Of a DNA stretch of 64,000 bases, positions 1-9,693 are shown piece after piece; position 1 is the first letter of the stretch; every line of letters begins with the position of its first letter. The stretch covers positions 524,001 through 588,000 of the forward strand of contig NC_051107.1 of the NCBI RefSeq assembly GCF_901709675.1, written 5' to 3'. Below the pieces are notes generated by a model that saw nothing but the letters and a program-made list of their open reading frames with translations, did not search any database and was not told the DNA's origin. The stretch is from Syngnathus acus. Its lineage: Eukaryota > Chordata > Actinopteri > Syngnathiformes > Syngnathidae. A program made the translations under genes and the position numbers.

Positions 1-292
1 TTGATCTATCCACTTTTCGGCGATAAGTACTCCGACACCACCAGTCCCTTCATTGCAGCCTTGCCAGAAGAACTTGTACCTTCTGCCGATTGCACCCAGC
101 ATCCTTGCACTTCCACCCTTCCATCTTGACTCCTGGACACAGCAGACATCCACCCTTCTCCTGTGTAGAGCCTCAACCACCTCCCCCGATCGGCACGACA
201 TGCTACCGATGTTCCATGTAGCCACCCTAACACGTGCCTCCTGCCCCTCTGCCAGTTCAGGCCTCCCCGCAGTCCATCGGGCCGTCATATAA
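1..292 (-). pseudogene. LINE endonuclease N-terminus (cut by window edge)
   Basis: On the minus strand from about 230 down to 1 one frame reads as the start of an APE-type endonuclease of a non-LTR retrotransposon. It contains VATWNIGSMSCRSGEVV, then VDVCCVQESRWKGG, then GTGGVGVLIAEKW. The N (of TWN) and E (of QESRW) are at the positions expected for the active site in this family. The element runs off the left edge, so the reverse transcriptase is not in view. Clade is uncertain, perhaps RTE-like or a related fish LINE. Confidence 0.75.
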
Positions 293-860
293 TCTACCTG
301 CGGTTTGGCCTCCTTCTCCATCATTCTTTTTGTCGTAGGCTGATGAAAATGCCCACGGAGTACTTAAGGCTGTACCCCGCCTCTCCTGTGTTTGTCTAGC
401 CATACTGAGAATATTTTGGAGCAAAAACGTTTTACAGTCGGATGCCCTTCCTGACACCAACCCAAGGGGAAATTGATTTTCTGTAGGGATTGACTCCTTT
501 AGCCCATTCCTCTCCCGAGGAGCCCACTAGGCAGTGGTACTATTTAACCCATAGTTGGGTGCTGGTTCGTGGGCACCAGGGCGTGTCCACACACCGGTGG
601 GCCTGCGTGCCGCACGTCTAGGGGCCAAACCTCCTCCGAGTCCCTTGTAGTTTAGCCTGGGTCCGTGTTGTACCCAGTTACCATGTGTCGCCGCGTGGAG
701 GCACTACATAGGGCTTGCTGTTAGAGAGGCTATGTACTGGCAGGGAGAGACTTATGCACTCGGCTCTCCCATTCGCATACTGCTAGCCAGCGGTGAGGGT
801 TGACAGTGAGAAGTGACATGCACTGGGCACTCTACGAACACACTAGACGCATCACAACAA
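293..860 (-). mobile_element. Probable 5' untranslated region of the same LINE
   Basis: This GC-rich stretch lies directly upstream of the endonuclease frame on the minus strand. It has no convincing open frame. Its composition differs from the AT-rich DNA that follows, which suggests it belongs to the LINE. The exact 5' end is not defined. Confidence 0.4.
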
Positions 861-870
861 CCCGACTTGG

Positions 871-944
871 TCTTATGAAGTCAGACACATCTTATGAAGT
901 CAGACACATTATGAAGTCAGACACATTATGAAGTCAGACACATA
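871..944. repeat. Short tandem repeat, about 4 copies of a 17-20 bp unit
   Basis: The unit ttatgaagtcagacaca is repeated about four times with small length differences. It sits between the LINE 5' end and the first exon of the plus-strand gene. Confidence 0.85.
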
Positions 945-1005
945 ACAATACTTCCAATCAACATTGTTAATGTTACTCTACATTACTGTTGATGCTATCT
1001 TTCAG

Positions 1006-1132
1006 GCCACTGCTGTTTCAGACAAGTAACCTGATAGTCAAGAGTCCGGCTGTGGGTGACCTGATTCCTTACAGCACTGTGCTTCACTTCCTCTTCGCTA
1101 GGGCTCCGTCAGAGCTCAAGTCACCTTACCAG
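1006..1132 (+). CDS. Unidentified gene, exon n-2
   Basis: Begins with the third base of a split codon and ends on a codon boundary (ending SPYQ). Acceptor ctatctttcag and donor cag/gtctgt are both acceptable. Encodes [11 protein letters not shown] and [14 protein letters not shown]. Confidence 0.7.
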
Positions 1133-1628
1133 GTCTGTACCAATTACACACATTTATCAAAAATGCTTTTTTTTTTTTTTTAAGAAGATTTTAGTTGATG
1201 TACGTTTGTCCCCTCAGAGAGCTGAGTGGTCGGTCACTTGTTACTCCCAATGGATGGATGACCATCCGTCAGAGAGAGACCGTCTCACGCTCATCAGGTA
1301 ATCAATGAATGTTTTTTTTTGTACTATGATGAACACCCGAGACAAATACGCTACAAAAGACTTTTAACTCGCAACCTAATAAAATTATTCTGATCTCATT
1401 GTGATTTTACAGCTATCCTCTGTAAAAAAATTAAAAACAAATCTATCAATTTTGCACTGAGTAAAATAATTTCCAGATGTAAGTTGATCATTTGTATTTT
1501 TCAACAGGGGCACGTTGGAGGCGTATGTCCTGTCCGTAAGGGCTCGGCAGGGGAAGGAGTTTGCACCAATCTATCCCATAATGCTCCAGCTGTTGCAGAG
1601 GGCCACCTCATTGGAAGTGAAAGGATGA
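1006..1628 (+). CDS. 3' end of an unidentified conserved gene (three coding exons)
   Basis: Three exons chain in one frame: 1006-1132, 1218-1297 and 1508-1628. The acceptors are ctttcag, cccctcag and ttcaacag; the donors are cag/gtctgt and cag/gtaatc. They give a 108-residue C-terminus with segments [40 protein letters not shown] and [20 protein letters not shown], ending LEVKG with TGA at 1626-1628. The spacing of hydrophobic residues suggests an alpha-helical, possibly solenoid, protein. I do not recognise the family. Upstream exons would lie left of the window. The gene converges on NDUFA5, with about 330 bp between the two stop codons. Confidence 0.7.
1218..1297 (+). CDS. Unidentified gene, exon n-1
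   Basis: Eighty bases, encoding [20 protein letters not shown] and DRLTLI, ending with two bases of the next codon. Acceptor gtcccctcag, donor cag/gtaatc. The charged helical sequence joins smoothly to both neighbours. Confidence 0.7.
1508..1628 (+). CDS. Unidentified gene, last coding exon
   Basis: The acceptor is ttttcaacag. The exon encodes [18 protein letters not shown] and [14 protein letters not shown] and stops at TGA 1626-1628. AT-rich sequence after it is probably 3' UTR, shared in space with the 3' end of NDUFA5. Confidence 0.7.
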
Positions 1629-1956
1629 TGACTGAGTGCTCAAAATGGTTCTATGCTACTACGAGTTAGTTCGACTTGTGCTTTTTGAGTTGGAACTGAT
1701 GAAAAATTAAACTTTGGCCAAAATCTAATTGTGACAAATCAAGTGGATGAAATAAGGACTTTTTAAATCTTAAGTTTAAAAAAAAAAATAATAATAATGT
1801 AATTCTGTGAACTTTGGAACATTGTATTTACGTATTTAAAAAAATTGCAGTGACAAAAACATGCTTAATAATTTGGATCCAACACAGTGAAACTAACTTT
1901 CTGTCTGAATGGATTCATTTTAATAATAATGGCAGTAATATAAGTCACAAGTATTT

Positions 1957-2058
1957 TCAGATGGGCCATTTCCACTGGTTAGGAGGAGGCTCCTCAATCA
2001 GAGGTTCCCATGGTTTCCACTCGGCCATCTTTCTTGATAGAGCCAGCTCACATTCGGC
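1957..2058 (-). CDS. ndufa5: ndufa5 exon 5 with stop
   Basis: Encodes [20 protein letters not shown] and [13 protein letters not shown], then TGA at 1959-1957. The QWKWPI ending is diagnostic for NDUFA5. An ATTAAA variant polyadenylation signal follows near 1919-1924 on the minus strand. Confidence 0.96.
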   Translation of the reverse strand, partial: AECELALSRKMAEWKPWEPLIEEPPPNQWKWPI

Positions 2059-5052
2059 CTGTAAACATGAAAACAGCACCTTCATTGTATTACTGTGCCG
2101 GACTTAAATTTTGTTGTACAATTAAATTGAAAAGAAACAGAAAATGACTATGTATCCATCCTAATCATTCAATAATAATTAATGTTCTTGACTTAGTCAA
2201 AATCCCATCTCAGTACCTGAAAAATTACTTCTTCAATTTGTCCACAATTAATCTTCTTCTCTAATTGCTCAACATCAGGCTCCTGCAAACAACATTTATT
2301 TGTATTGCTTTGATCAATTAAATAGTTAAAAGCAGGGCTGTGGACTCGGGGACTCGGACTCGATCGGACTCGGTCATTTTTGCCGGAGTCGGTGCTGATT
2401 TTGACCGAGTCCACCGAGTCCGACAATAAAAAAAATACATTCAATTTTATTTGGAGGGGCCGTCGATGGAGGCCGAGGTTGATGGCTCCACATCGACGGA
2501 GGAGGATGAGTTTGAAAAAGAACTTGACAGCATTGAGCGCCGCCACCTCGCCAACCGACATAGATGAAGAAATTGGGGCAATGTTGGCACTTGGTCGAAT
2601 GAAAGAGAGCCCATTTGTTACAGCTGATCGTTATCCGTCCGGCCTCAAGGCAGCGACTCGGACACTAACAGCAATGCCAATCAGCCAAGTCAGCGTAGAG
2701 CGCCTGTTTTCCGGGCTCAAGTTTATCATGTCTGATCAGCGCGGCGCGATGAAGGCTGACTTGGTTGAGGCGATTTTGTTCCTAAGAACAAACTCAAGTC
2801 GTTGAATTGAAACTTGAAAGTATCTGTTTATTGTATTCGTTTATATGTTTAATAAAGACAAAGCCATCACAAAACTGTTGTAATTATTTAGATTTTGATC
2901 TAAATTAGCCTTGAATAAAGACTAAGCAGTCACATGAATTAACAGAAAAAATGGACAGCCGGACTCTGACTCGGTGGTCAAGAGGCCGGACTCGGACTCG
3001 GTGCAAAAATCCGACCGAGTCCACAGCCCTGGAAAAGGTAACTGACCGTTTTGACGTGGCTGAACCTCTCATTGACCAACTGTTCAGTATACTTCCTGTA
3101 GCCAGCATCCTGTGGCATGCTCTGCACTGATGCCAGGATTTTTGAGTAGAGAATCCTCAGTCGCTGAGTGATGTTTTGAGGAATCAAACAGGTGGGGGGA
3201 AACAAAGACATCTTGATTGAATGTGTTGGTTAATTTTTACATTTTCAAACATGCTTCATTTTAGTTTTGTTTTCCTTAGTTTTGGTAGTGTTTTTTCTTA
3301 ATGGTGTATTTGTCAAGTATACTGCAAATCTCAAATGACTGTTGGACCTTCCTCTGTTCGGTAAGAAAATACATTTAAAATGAACCCCATAAGCTCATGT
3401 ATGTATCATACATGAAATAGTGAAAACAGAGATCATTTTGTAGTTAATCTGGAATTTATGATTTTTTTTTAAAAGCACTCAGCATTTTTATTTTATTAAT
3501 TGGTTTTAGTAATTTTTTATTTAGTGGTTGGGAAAGTTTTTAACTCTTGTTATAACTTTGCAGTGCACCAAGAATACAACAAACCAATAACTCCTATTTT
3601 TGAGCTACCTAACTAAAAGCTGCTGCATTGTCACAAAACAATTGACACTGCTGCATTGGTTTAAGTAAATTTCTAGATAAGTTTAAACACTGGGGGAAAA
3701 AAACCCTGAGCTAGACAAACCAACAAACAAACAAAATACATGAATGTTTAATTTGTTTTCAAATCTATTCATTCTTCCCCCATTTTGGAACCTCTGGAGT
3801 TTTTCAATTGATAGCGACATAGCATGTAGAACATGACCGATTTATCGTTCTACCAATTAAATCTGCCGATTATAGCTCTTTTTAAGCGGTTCGGAAAATG
3901 GATGGATGGATGGAATTATTTTCTTTCAAGTATAGGCATTGGCCTAAAAAAAAAACATATCAGTACATATAGGGGGTTTTGTAATTGGTTTTTTTCTTTC
4001 TAAGTTTGTCATCACGCAAAATGTTGCTGACGCACACTTTCTAACCTCATGTGGATTTTGGGACACTGCCAGGCCAACCAGGCCAGTCGTCTGCAAGAGA
4101 GCAATGGGAGATGATTTGAATGACAGCAATGAACACACAACTGTTATTTCACATCCACGATTATACTACTGGATAAAAGAAAGCATTCGTAATTGGTGTA
4201 AATTATCTTTGTGAGATAAAGAAACATTTATGCAACTGTTAATTGCAATGTCTACCATTATTTAATGTGAGATGCACATCTTACAGTCCCAGAATATTAG
4301 TAATTTAAATTACTTAATTTTGTCACGCTCTGCTACTTTGTCTTGAATCATACGTTGGGTATTATCATTTGAAGCATTGTGTGCACATCAATTACAGCAA
4401 TGTATTTTTTCCATCATTACCAATCATATAGGATATTCTCCCATAAATAATCATACAGCATAGCTTTCTTTAGCTACTGCCTAGAATGACATGAATCACT
4501 GTGAAAGCAGACCATTTTTACACACACTGATAATAACTAATGGTGTGAACATAATTTACTATATAACACATTATTTTACTCTGGTACACAAACATGTAAT
4601 GCGTTTAGGCAAAAGTAAGACGAATGGGAAACATTTAATCATCTCCTCAAATCCCAAAATATTTTCTTGACAAACCAGCTACATCCAAATCATAACAAAT
4701 GTTGCGAAGAGTACAATTTGGATTAGACTCTTGCTTGTGGCGAGTTGCAAAACGTTTTTTTTTTTTTTTTTTGCTCTAACGGTGCTTGTGTAACAGACGT
4801 GGTGAATGTGAATAGTATATTAGCGAAAATTTACGTACAAATAAGTCAAATGGCTCATGAAATGAGGTAAGCTACCACGCTAGCTAAAGCGGTCACTTTT
4901 AAGCTGTGCATATGACGTCAACTACAAAAAAAAAACGCTGTTGGAACGCGACAATCAAACGAACAAAGAAATTGTCTTCTTTTTAGGTTTTGGTTCATAT
5001 CAAAACAAAAATCATTGACCTCTACTTGTACCTTTTTCAGCAGTCCAGCCAT
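1957..5052 (-). CDS. ndufa5: NADH:ubiquinone oxidoreductase subunit A5 (complex I)
   Basis: Five exons (5032-5052, 4046-4090, 3047-3163, 2217-2282, 1957-2058) join without a frame break into 351 nt, that is 116 residues plus stop, the same length as I recall for the human protein. The family signature is clear: MAGLLKK start, [48 protein letters not shown] and the C-terminus [17 protein letters not shown]5 is an accessory subunit of the matrix arm of mitochondrial complex I, in the ubiquinone-reducing module. Like other subunits of its kind it has no obvious cleavable presequence. Intron 3 is occupied by a hAT remnant, and a foldback element lies about 115 bp upstream of the start codon. The promoter region carries an ETS-like site and a TGACGTCA site. 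Confidence 0.96.
2217..2282 (-). CDS. ndufa5: ndufa5 exon 4
   Basis: Twenty-two codons starting [18 protein letters not shown], phase 0. Acceptor TGTTTGCAG, donor CAG/GTACTG. Confidence 0.95.
2333..3031. mobile_element. hAT transposon remnant in ndufa5 intron 3
   Basis: The ends form inverted repeats: cagggctgtggactcgg on the left and the complement ccgagtccacagccctg on the right. Inside is a plus-strand frame at 2380-2805 ending in [15 protein letters not shown], typical of the C-terminal dimerisation region of hAT transposases. At about 0.7 kb it lacks the catalytic core, so it is an internally deleted, non-autonomous copy. No clean 8-bp target duplication was seen. Confidence 0.85.
2380..2805 (+). 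pseudogene. hAT transposase C-terminal fragment
   Basis: An open frame of 141 residues. The second half (MSVERLF-like helix, then [17 protein letters not shown]) matches the hAT C-terminal dimerisation domain as I remember it. The N-terminal BED finger and the catalytic region are absent, so it cannot be active. Confidence 0.75.
3047..3163 (-). CDS. ndufa5: ndufa5 exon 3
   Basis: Thirty-nine codons beginning [20 protein letters not shown] and ending NERFSHVKT, phase 0 at both ends. The donor is ACG/GTCAGT. A hAT remnant ends only about 15 bases into the following intron. Confidence 0.95.
4046..4090 (-). CDS. ndufa5: ndufa5 exon 2
   Basis: Fifteen codons, [15 protein letters not shown], phase 0 at both ends. 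Acceptor CTCTCTTGCAG and donor GAG/GTTAGA. Confidence 0.94.
5032..5052 (-). CDS. ndufa5: ndufa5 exon 1 (coding part)
   Basis: Encodes only MAGLLKK. The ATG is at 5052-5050 and the donor is aag/GTACAAG. Too short for any ORF list, it was found by looking for the conserved NDUFA5 start upstream of the TTGLVGLAV exon. Confidence 0.92.
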
Positions 5053-5094
5053 CGGATCAACACGGGACGGTGAGCGATTTCCGGCCACTTGTTA

Positions 5095-5102
5095 TGACGT
5101 CA
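5095..5102. promoter_or_regulatory. CRE palindrome TGACGTCA in the ndufa5 promoter
   Basis: A perfect TGACGTCA lies 43 bp upstream of the ndufa5 start codon on the minus strand. A nearby ccggaaat (5078-5085, minus strand) fits an ETS/GABP site, common in promoters of nuclear genes for respiratory-chain subunits. Function is inferred from motif and position only. Confidence 0.5.
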
Positions 5103-5165
5103 CGAAAGGATCCCGACACGGTGGTCTGTGGGGGTACGCTTCCCAACTTCGTTATATTGTACAGC

Positions 5166-5367
5166 CAGGGGTGTCAAACTCCTTTCCTCGGGGGCCGAAT
5201 CCCTACATGTTTTCCAAGTTTCCCTTGTTAAACACACCTGATTCAAATGACCAGTTCATCCTCACTTTCAGCAGGAGCCTGATTAATTGAATCAGGTGTG
5301 TTTAACGAGGGAAACTTGGAAAACATGTAGGGATTCGGCCCCCGAGGAAAGGATCTTGACACCCCTG
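5166..5367. mobile_element. Foldback hAT-type miniature element
   Basis: About 200 bp made almost entirely of two inverted arms of roughly 85-90 bp. The left arm starts caggggtgtcaaactccttt, and the right arm is its near-perfect complement ending in acacccctg. The caggggtg end is typical of hAT elements. It sits 114 bp upstream of the ndufa5 ATG. Confidence 0.88.
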
Positions 5368-6569
5368 TATGTACACCCTCTGAACTGTGAGGCGAACCAG
5401 TGCCGCCTACTACCTAATTTAGTTTTAAAATAAATACCATATAATTACTATTAAACTCCAAAACCCTTATTCTTTCTATTGCTCGTGTGTTTTGGCACAA
5501 TCTACAACTGCAGAACCTAAGTTTGCTTCAACCTGATGTCACAAACTGATACCCAAATATTTTCCCTTAGGAATTTCTGGTAAAGAGCCAAATTTATGAT
5601 TCAATCAATCACAGCAACTCACCCAGTACAATAATGCAAAGCAGCCCCAGACCATTACAGTACCCCCACCATGTTCAACTCTTGATATTTTGTTTTTCTG
5701 AAATGCTGTTTTTACACTTTCCAAAAGTTCAACTTTGAATTCACTGACATGTTCACTCACCTTAACTAAGGCCAGAGAGGCCTGCAGTTCTTCAGACGTG
5801 ACCTCCTGAATGAGTCAACGTAGTGCTTGGGAAAACTTCTGTAGGCCCGGGAAGCATCATGACTTTTCTACGTTTCCTCCATTTGGAAATACTAATTGCT
5901 CTCATCGTACCTCTTTGCCTTGTAAATACAAATGAATATCAGAATACTACATTTGTTAAATGTGTGGCCTGTTAAGAAATGGAGTCCTGTAGTTGTGCAC
6001 TTGAAATATGCTAACAAACTTTTTTTTGTCAGAAAGATGTTTACGATGTATCATTTGGATGTGAATAAGAAAAGATGGATGAAGTCTCAATTTGGGATCT
6101 TTATATAACTAAAAACACACAAGTTACACAGAAACAATACAGCAGATAGACCAGTTGTTTTGAACCACTCTGATTAAAAATCACATTTTGTAGAAATGAG
6201 TAAAAAAGTGGTACAGCACTAATGACGGTTAAGGCAATCTCCTGGTTTTCATGGTGCTGACAATACCTGATAATGACCTCGATAAAACCAACTATTTAAA
6301 AATATATTTAAAAAAAAAAAAAGGTACATACAGCTACAGTCCATTTTGAGAAACTTTTCAAAGTCAAGGTAAGAAAATATATTACAAATCTCAAGTATTT
6401 ACAAACTGCTTTTCTCTACAAATGTGTCTAAATTGACTCTGTTCTGAATCTAGTAAGAGTAACACATCCCTAAATATCTTACGAGATTAAGCTCCTAAGC
6501 ACAAAAATAAGTCTCTAAACGCTCCAAAAATCTTTGTATATAGCTCTACTTCATTCCTGGGAGAAATCC
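5368..6569. other. ndufa5-aebp2 intergenic region and aebp2 3' UTR
   Basis: AT-rich sequence with no convincing exon. The part nearest 6570 should be the 3' UTR of aebp2. No clear polyadenylation site could be chosen. The canonical C-terminal exon of mammalian AEBP2 was looked for here and not found. Confidence 0.4.
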
Positions 6570-6582
6570 TTAGAAGAACATC
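6570..6582 (-). CDS. aebp2: aebp2 putative last coding exon
   Basis: After a 71-bp intron with acceptor CCCACTCACAG, the frame gives Arg-Met-Phe-Phe and TAA (6572-6570). The short intron and good acceptor support it, but the mammalian ending TMPQKRLKR is absent, so this may be one of several alternative ends. Confidence 0.55.
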
Positions 6583-9572
6583 CTGTGAGTGGGGACACAA
6601 TATATTTTTGTTAACAACAAAAGTGATTCTCCTGCTCCTCATTTGTCACACACCTGTAAATGTTGGGATCCAGGAGAACAGCCGTGTCGGTCGGCAGCTT
6701 GGACAAGTGCACAACTTTGGTTTTCTGCTGCAATCGGTCACTCTCACTCACCCAAACGTCAGGGAGTCTTCAAAAAAAAAAAGTTATCCGTTGACATTTA
6801 AAGACAGATTAAGATAAGCACAAAATCACAAGAATGGGAGTTAAATAAAAAAACCTACATGTCTTCAGGTGTCCAGTGCAGAAGGACTTTCACTTTGCCA
6901 GATTCTTCTTTCCTCCTTGCTATTACCTGGATACACACACATATGCTCATAAAAACGCAAAAACACATGTAGTTTTTTTTTTTTAATCTTATGTGCGTAC
7001 CGTGCTGTGGAACACAACACTGTGTCCGTTTCCAAGGCTCTCGATATGTGTGGCCAAGTTGAGGCATATAGCTCGATGGCGGATGGCGTCCATGGTCTGG
7101 GCGTCAAAGAAATCATGTGGACGGGCTAAAGAAAGAAGGGGGGGGGGGGGGGGGGCGATTCATGCATTATTTGTCTAACTTGTAGAATTTATTACAATAT
7201 GGGTAGTTCTCTATAAGAGTGGTCTCGCGTCGAGAGTCATTATTTTCTTCCCTTTACAATAAAAAAAATGACTCCAGACAGAGATAAAATTAACAACCTG
7301 AGCTGTGTGTCAAGGGGTCCGTTTTATTGATAAATTATTTTCCGTCAATTGTGAGTCAGCAGCAGATTTACTAATGAGAAGCTAAATTAATTTTTTTTAG
7401 ATTGAAAATGGATTTTGATTACTTGTCAAAAATGTTTTAATGGTCATGTGCTGTACGTACGGAGTGAACGTCTATGCTTGTTCTTGAGCTTCCTCCTCTT
7501 GTTGAGGCCAGCCTTGGACGGAGATTCCTCCTTCATTTTGCCTTGGTTGGAGACTTTAGACGAACTCTGCGAGCTGAAGTGAGTGGGGACATGGCGGGCC
7601 AGCCCACCCTGGGAGGCAAATGTGGCATTGCAACCTCCAACCACACACTGCACCCATACAAATACATTACAAGCCAGCAGACAAAGTGTGCGGTTTTGAC
7701 AATCAATTCGTGAACCGCGTGTCACCTTGAATGGTTTGTCGCCGCTGTGAGTCAACATGTGTCTCTGTAGCCAGCTCTGACTGGTGGACGGTGTGTTGTA
7801 CACTTTACAGCCTTTCCACAGACACACAAAAACCTGTGCAGAGCAAACCGAAAATGCAAGTCGAGAAGTGACTTAAACTAGCTTTCAAATTGAGAAAAGC
7901 AAAATTAAAAAACTAACAGGCACTGTCATACAAACATGGAATAAAACTCACTCCTCCTCTCTGTCCATCAACATGGGTGGCTCGGATGTGATCGGCCAAA
8001 TCGGGGCTGGAGGAAAAGTGCACTTGGCAGTGATCCCAACAGCACGTATAACTCAACGATTTGCCGTTCACCGGAATGGAGCCGTTGCCGACAATCATGG
8101 CCCCGCCGTGACTGTTGAACGTCGCTGGTGTGGAACGGCCACTTGATGCTATGCTCTCCATGTCCATTAGAGTGCTGCTGATACTAGAAGACCAAAGACA
8201 ACAAAGAAGTTAGGGTTGTGATGGGAGAATGGGTCTTATGCTTCCTCATATAAAACGTGAGTGGGCCTATTTTTTTGGACTGATATGCTGGATTTGGACT
8301 GATATGCTGGATGATATGGTACCTCAATAATATTAAAATGTTGAGTGAGTTACTTTAGAGAGGAAAAATAGAACATACGTAAGTTCTTATTTTGTGTTCA
8401 GCAGTTTTCTGCCATGTGTTAATGATGACAGTAAATCGTCATAATTTCGAAAAGCAGAAAGGCAGAACTGTTAAATTGAACTCCTAATTTATTTTATTTA
8501 ACTTCTGTAATCCCACATTTACACTTTGTTTTAGCATTTATAGTTAATGTTCAAATCTGTCTTAAGTACAGTTAAATGTTTTATGATGACAAATATTTGA
8601 CCCTCAAATGGATTGATTCCATTTGGTAAAATGTGCTGTAAATTTGAGGGAATTGATTACGATTGTTACCTTACAATTTTTGTTGATGCTTAAATTGGAT
8701 TATTGCAATTGACCATTTATTTTTTCTTATAATTTTATAGCTTGAGTGAGAAACGTTTTTGGGGAAAACCAACCGATTGTAGACCCAGTTGCTGCATTTC
8801 GGTGCGTTTGTTTTAACGTGTCTATAAATCAAGTTGAGTTCAGAGTGAAACAACAGCGCCACATCTGGTTGCATCCAGGTATTGCACTCCAATTTGTTTC
8901 AAGACGTGAGGCAGGATGGCACGCATTTAAATTTTAACATTCTTTTCATTTTGGCTGAGTGTGCCGTTATTTGCACAGGAAAGATTTCAAAAGGCTGGCG
9001 CGTTTGGGTTATTTTAGGGGAACCTATTCTTCGGAGTAATATTTAGACTACCAGTGACCAAGTCGCCATGCTTCTTGAGTTACTACTTTCCCAGACCTGT
9101 CCTCAGAATCCATCCGACTGAGCGGCTCCCCGTCCGACGAGGCCACTTCCACGCTGGCTCGTCTTTTCACGCCGTGCTCGTGTTTCTCCGCGGCCTTTGT
9201 ATGCTCTGTCGGAGGCTCGGAAGAACCGTTGCCTCCCTCCCTTTGTTCTGCTTTCAGCACCCGGGAGCCCTCTTGGGCCGACTCGGTGCTAGTCGCCAGA
9301 CTCCCCTGTGCGGGACTTTTGCCCGGCTCGGAGAGTTTGCCGTAGTCTCCCTCGTCTTTGCCGTCGTCAAGCAACGAGTTGTTTTCCACTCCGGCACCGC
9401 GACCGCCACGAACGTCCATTCCGAGCCCAATGTCGTTCTTTTTATCCAGTTCCTGTTTGGAGTCCGACACGGCCTGTCCCCCAAAGCCGGTATGGACGGT
9501 TTCTCCGTTGTCATTGTGCTCCAACGTTGACTGAGAATCTTGTTCAACTCCCCCGGAAGTTATTTGAGCCAT
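6570..9572 (-). CDS. aebp2: AE-binding protein 2, PRC2 cofactor
   Basis: Eight exons join in one frame into 1,323 nt (440 residues plus stop): 9097-9572, 7952-8183, 7726-7833, 7461-7647, 7001-7125, 6859-6926, 6654-6767 and 6570-6582. Residues 1-158 are acidic, Ser/Gly-rich and low complexity. Three C2H2 fingers follow: C206...H229 ([20 protein letters not shown]), C240...H265 ([20 protein letters not shown]) and C273...H295. Then come a basic [13 protein letters not shown] stretch and the conserved C-terminal region. AEBP2 is a nuclear subunit of PRC2.2 that binds SUZ12 with JARID2 and supports H3K27 methylation. The C-terminus after DPNIYR is unusual (see findings). The next gene upstream is PLEKHA5, as in human. 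Confidence 0.95.
6654..6767 (-). CDS. aebp2: aebp2 exon 7
   Basis: Encodes [20 protein letters not shown] and [17 protein letters not shown] plus AG. The acceptor TTTTTTTTTTGAAG follows a long T tract; the donor is AG/GTGTGT. Confidence 0.93.
6859..6926 (-). CDS. aebp2: aebp2 exon 6
   Basis: Encodes [20 protein letters not shown] and ED plus AT of a split Ile codon. Acceptor ATCCAG, donor AT/GTAGGT. Confidence 0.94.
7001..7125 (-). CDS. aebp2: aebp2 exon 5
   Basis: Encodes [20 protein letters not shown] and [16 protein letters not shown]. Acceptor TTCTTTAG, donor ACG/GTACGC. The poly-G tract at 7140-7155 is in the intron just before this exon. Confidence 0.94.
7461..7647 (-). CDS. aebp2: aebp2 exon 4 (third zinc finger, basic region)
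   Basis: Encodes [20 protein letters not shown], then [19 protein letters not shown] and [14 protein letters not shown], ending with one base. Acceptor GGGTGCAG, donor C/GTACGT. Confidence 0.96.
7726..7833 (-). CDS. aebp2: aebp2 exon 3 (second zinc finger)
   Basis: Thirty-six codons, [20 protein letters not shown] to THSGDKPFK, phase 0 at both ends. Acceptor CTGCACAG, donor AAG/GTGACA. Confidence 0.96.
7952..8183 (-). CDS. aebp2: aebp2 exon 2 (first zinc finger)
   Basis: Encodes [20 protein letters not shown], then the first finger [12 protein letters not shown]...[10 protein letters not shown], ending DGQRGG. Acceptor GGTCTTCTAG, donor GGA/GTGAGT. Confidence 0.95.
9097..9572 (-). CDS. aebp2: aebp2 exon 1
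   Basis: The ATG is at 9572. Encodes [15 protein letters not shown] onward to [11 protein letters not shown] plus two bases of the next codon. The donor is AG/GTCTGG; its use restores the family sequence MDSEDS-ISST at the junction. Acidic and disordered, typical of the variable AEBP2 N-terminus. Confidence 0.93.
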
Positions 9573-9685
9573 ATTTGCCCTTCAAGAGTATCTATTTTGG
9601 GGTTATTCCAGTGAAAAAGTTGCTTTCCTGACGCTTTCCTCGTCCAGTCTGCAATTCAAGCATTGAAAACAGCAGGCGTTTGTGG

Positions 9686-9693
9686 TGACGTCA
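9686..9693. promoter_or_regulatory. CRE palindrome TGACGTCA upstream of aebp2
   Basis: A perfect TGACGTCA lies 114 bp upstream of the aebp2 start codon, in the likely promoter. Evidence is the motif and position only. Confidence 0.4.

Noticed and set aside
9054-9631. Plus-strand frames of 107-158 residues
   Set aside because: Antisense of the GC-rich aebp2 exon 1, whose minus-strand frame has the start codon, donor and family sequence.
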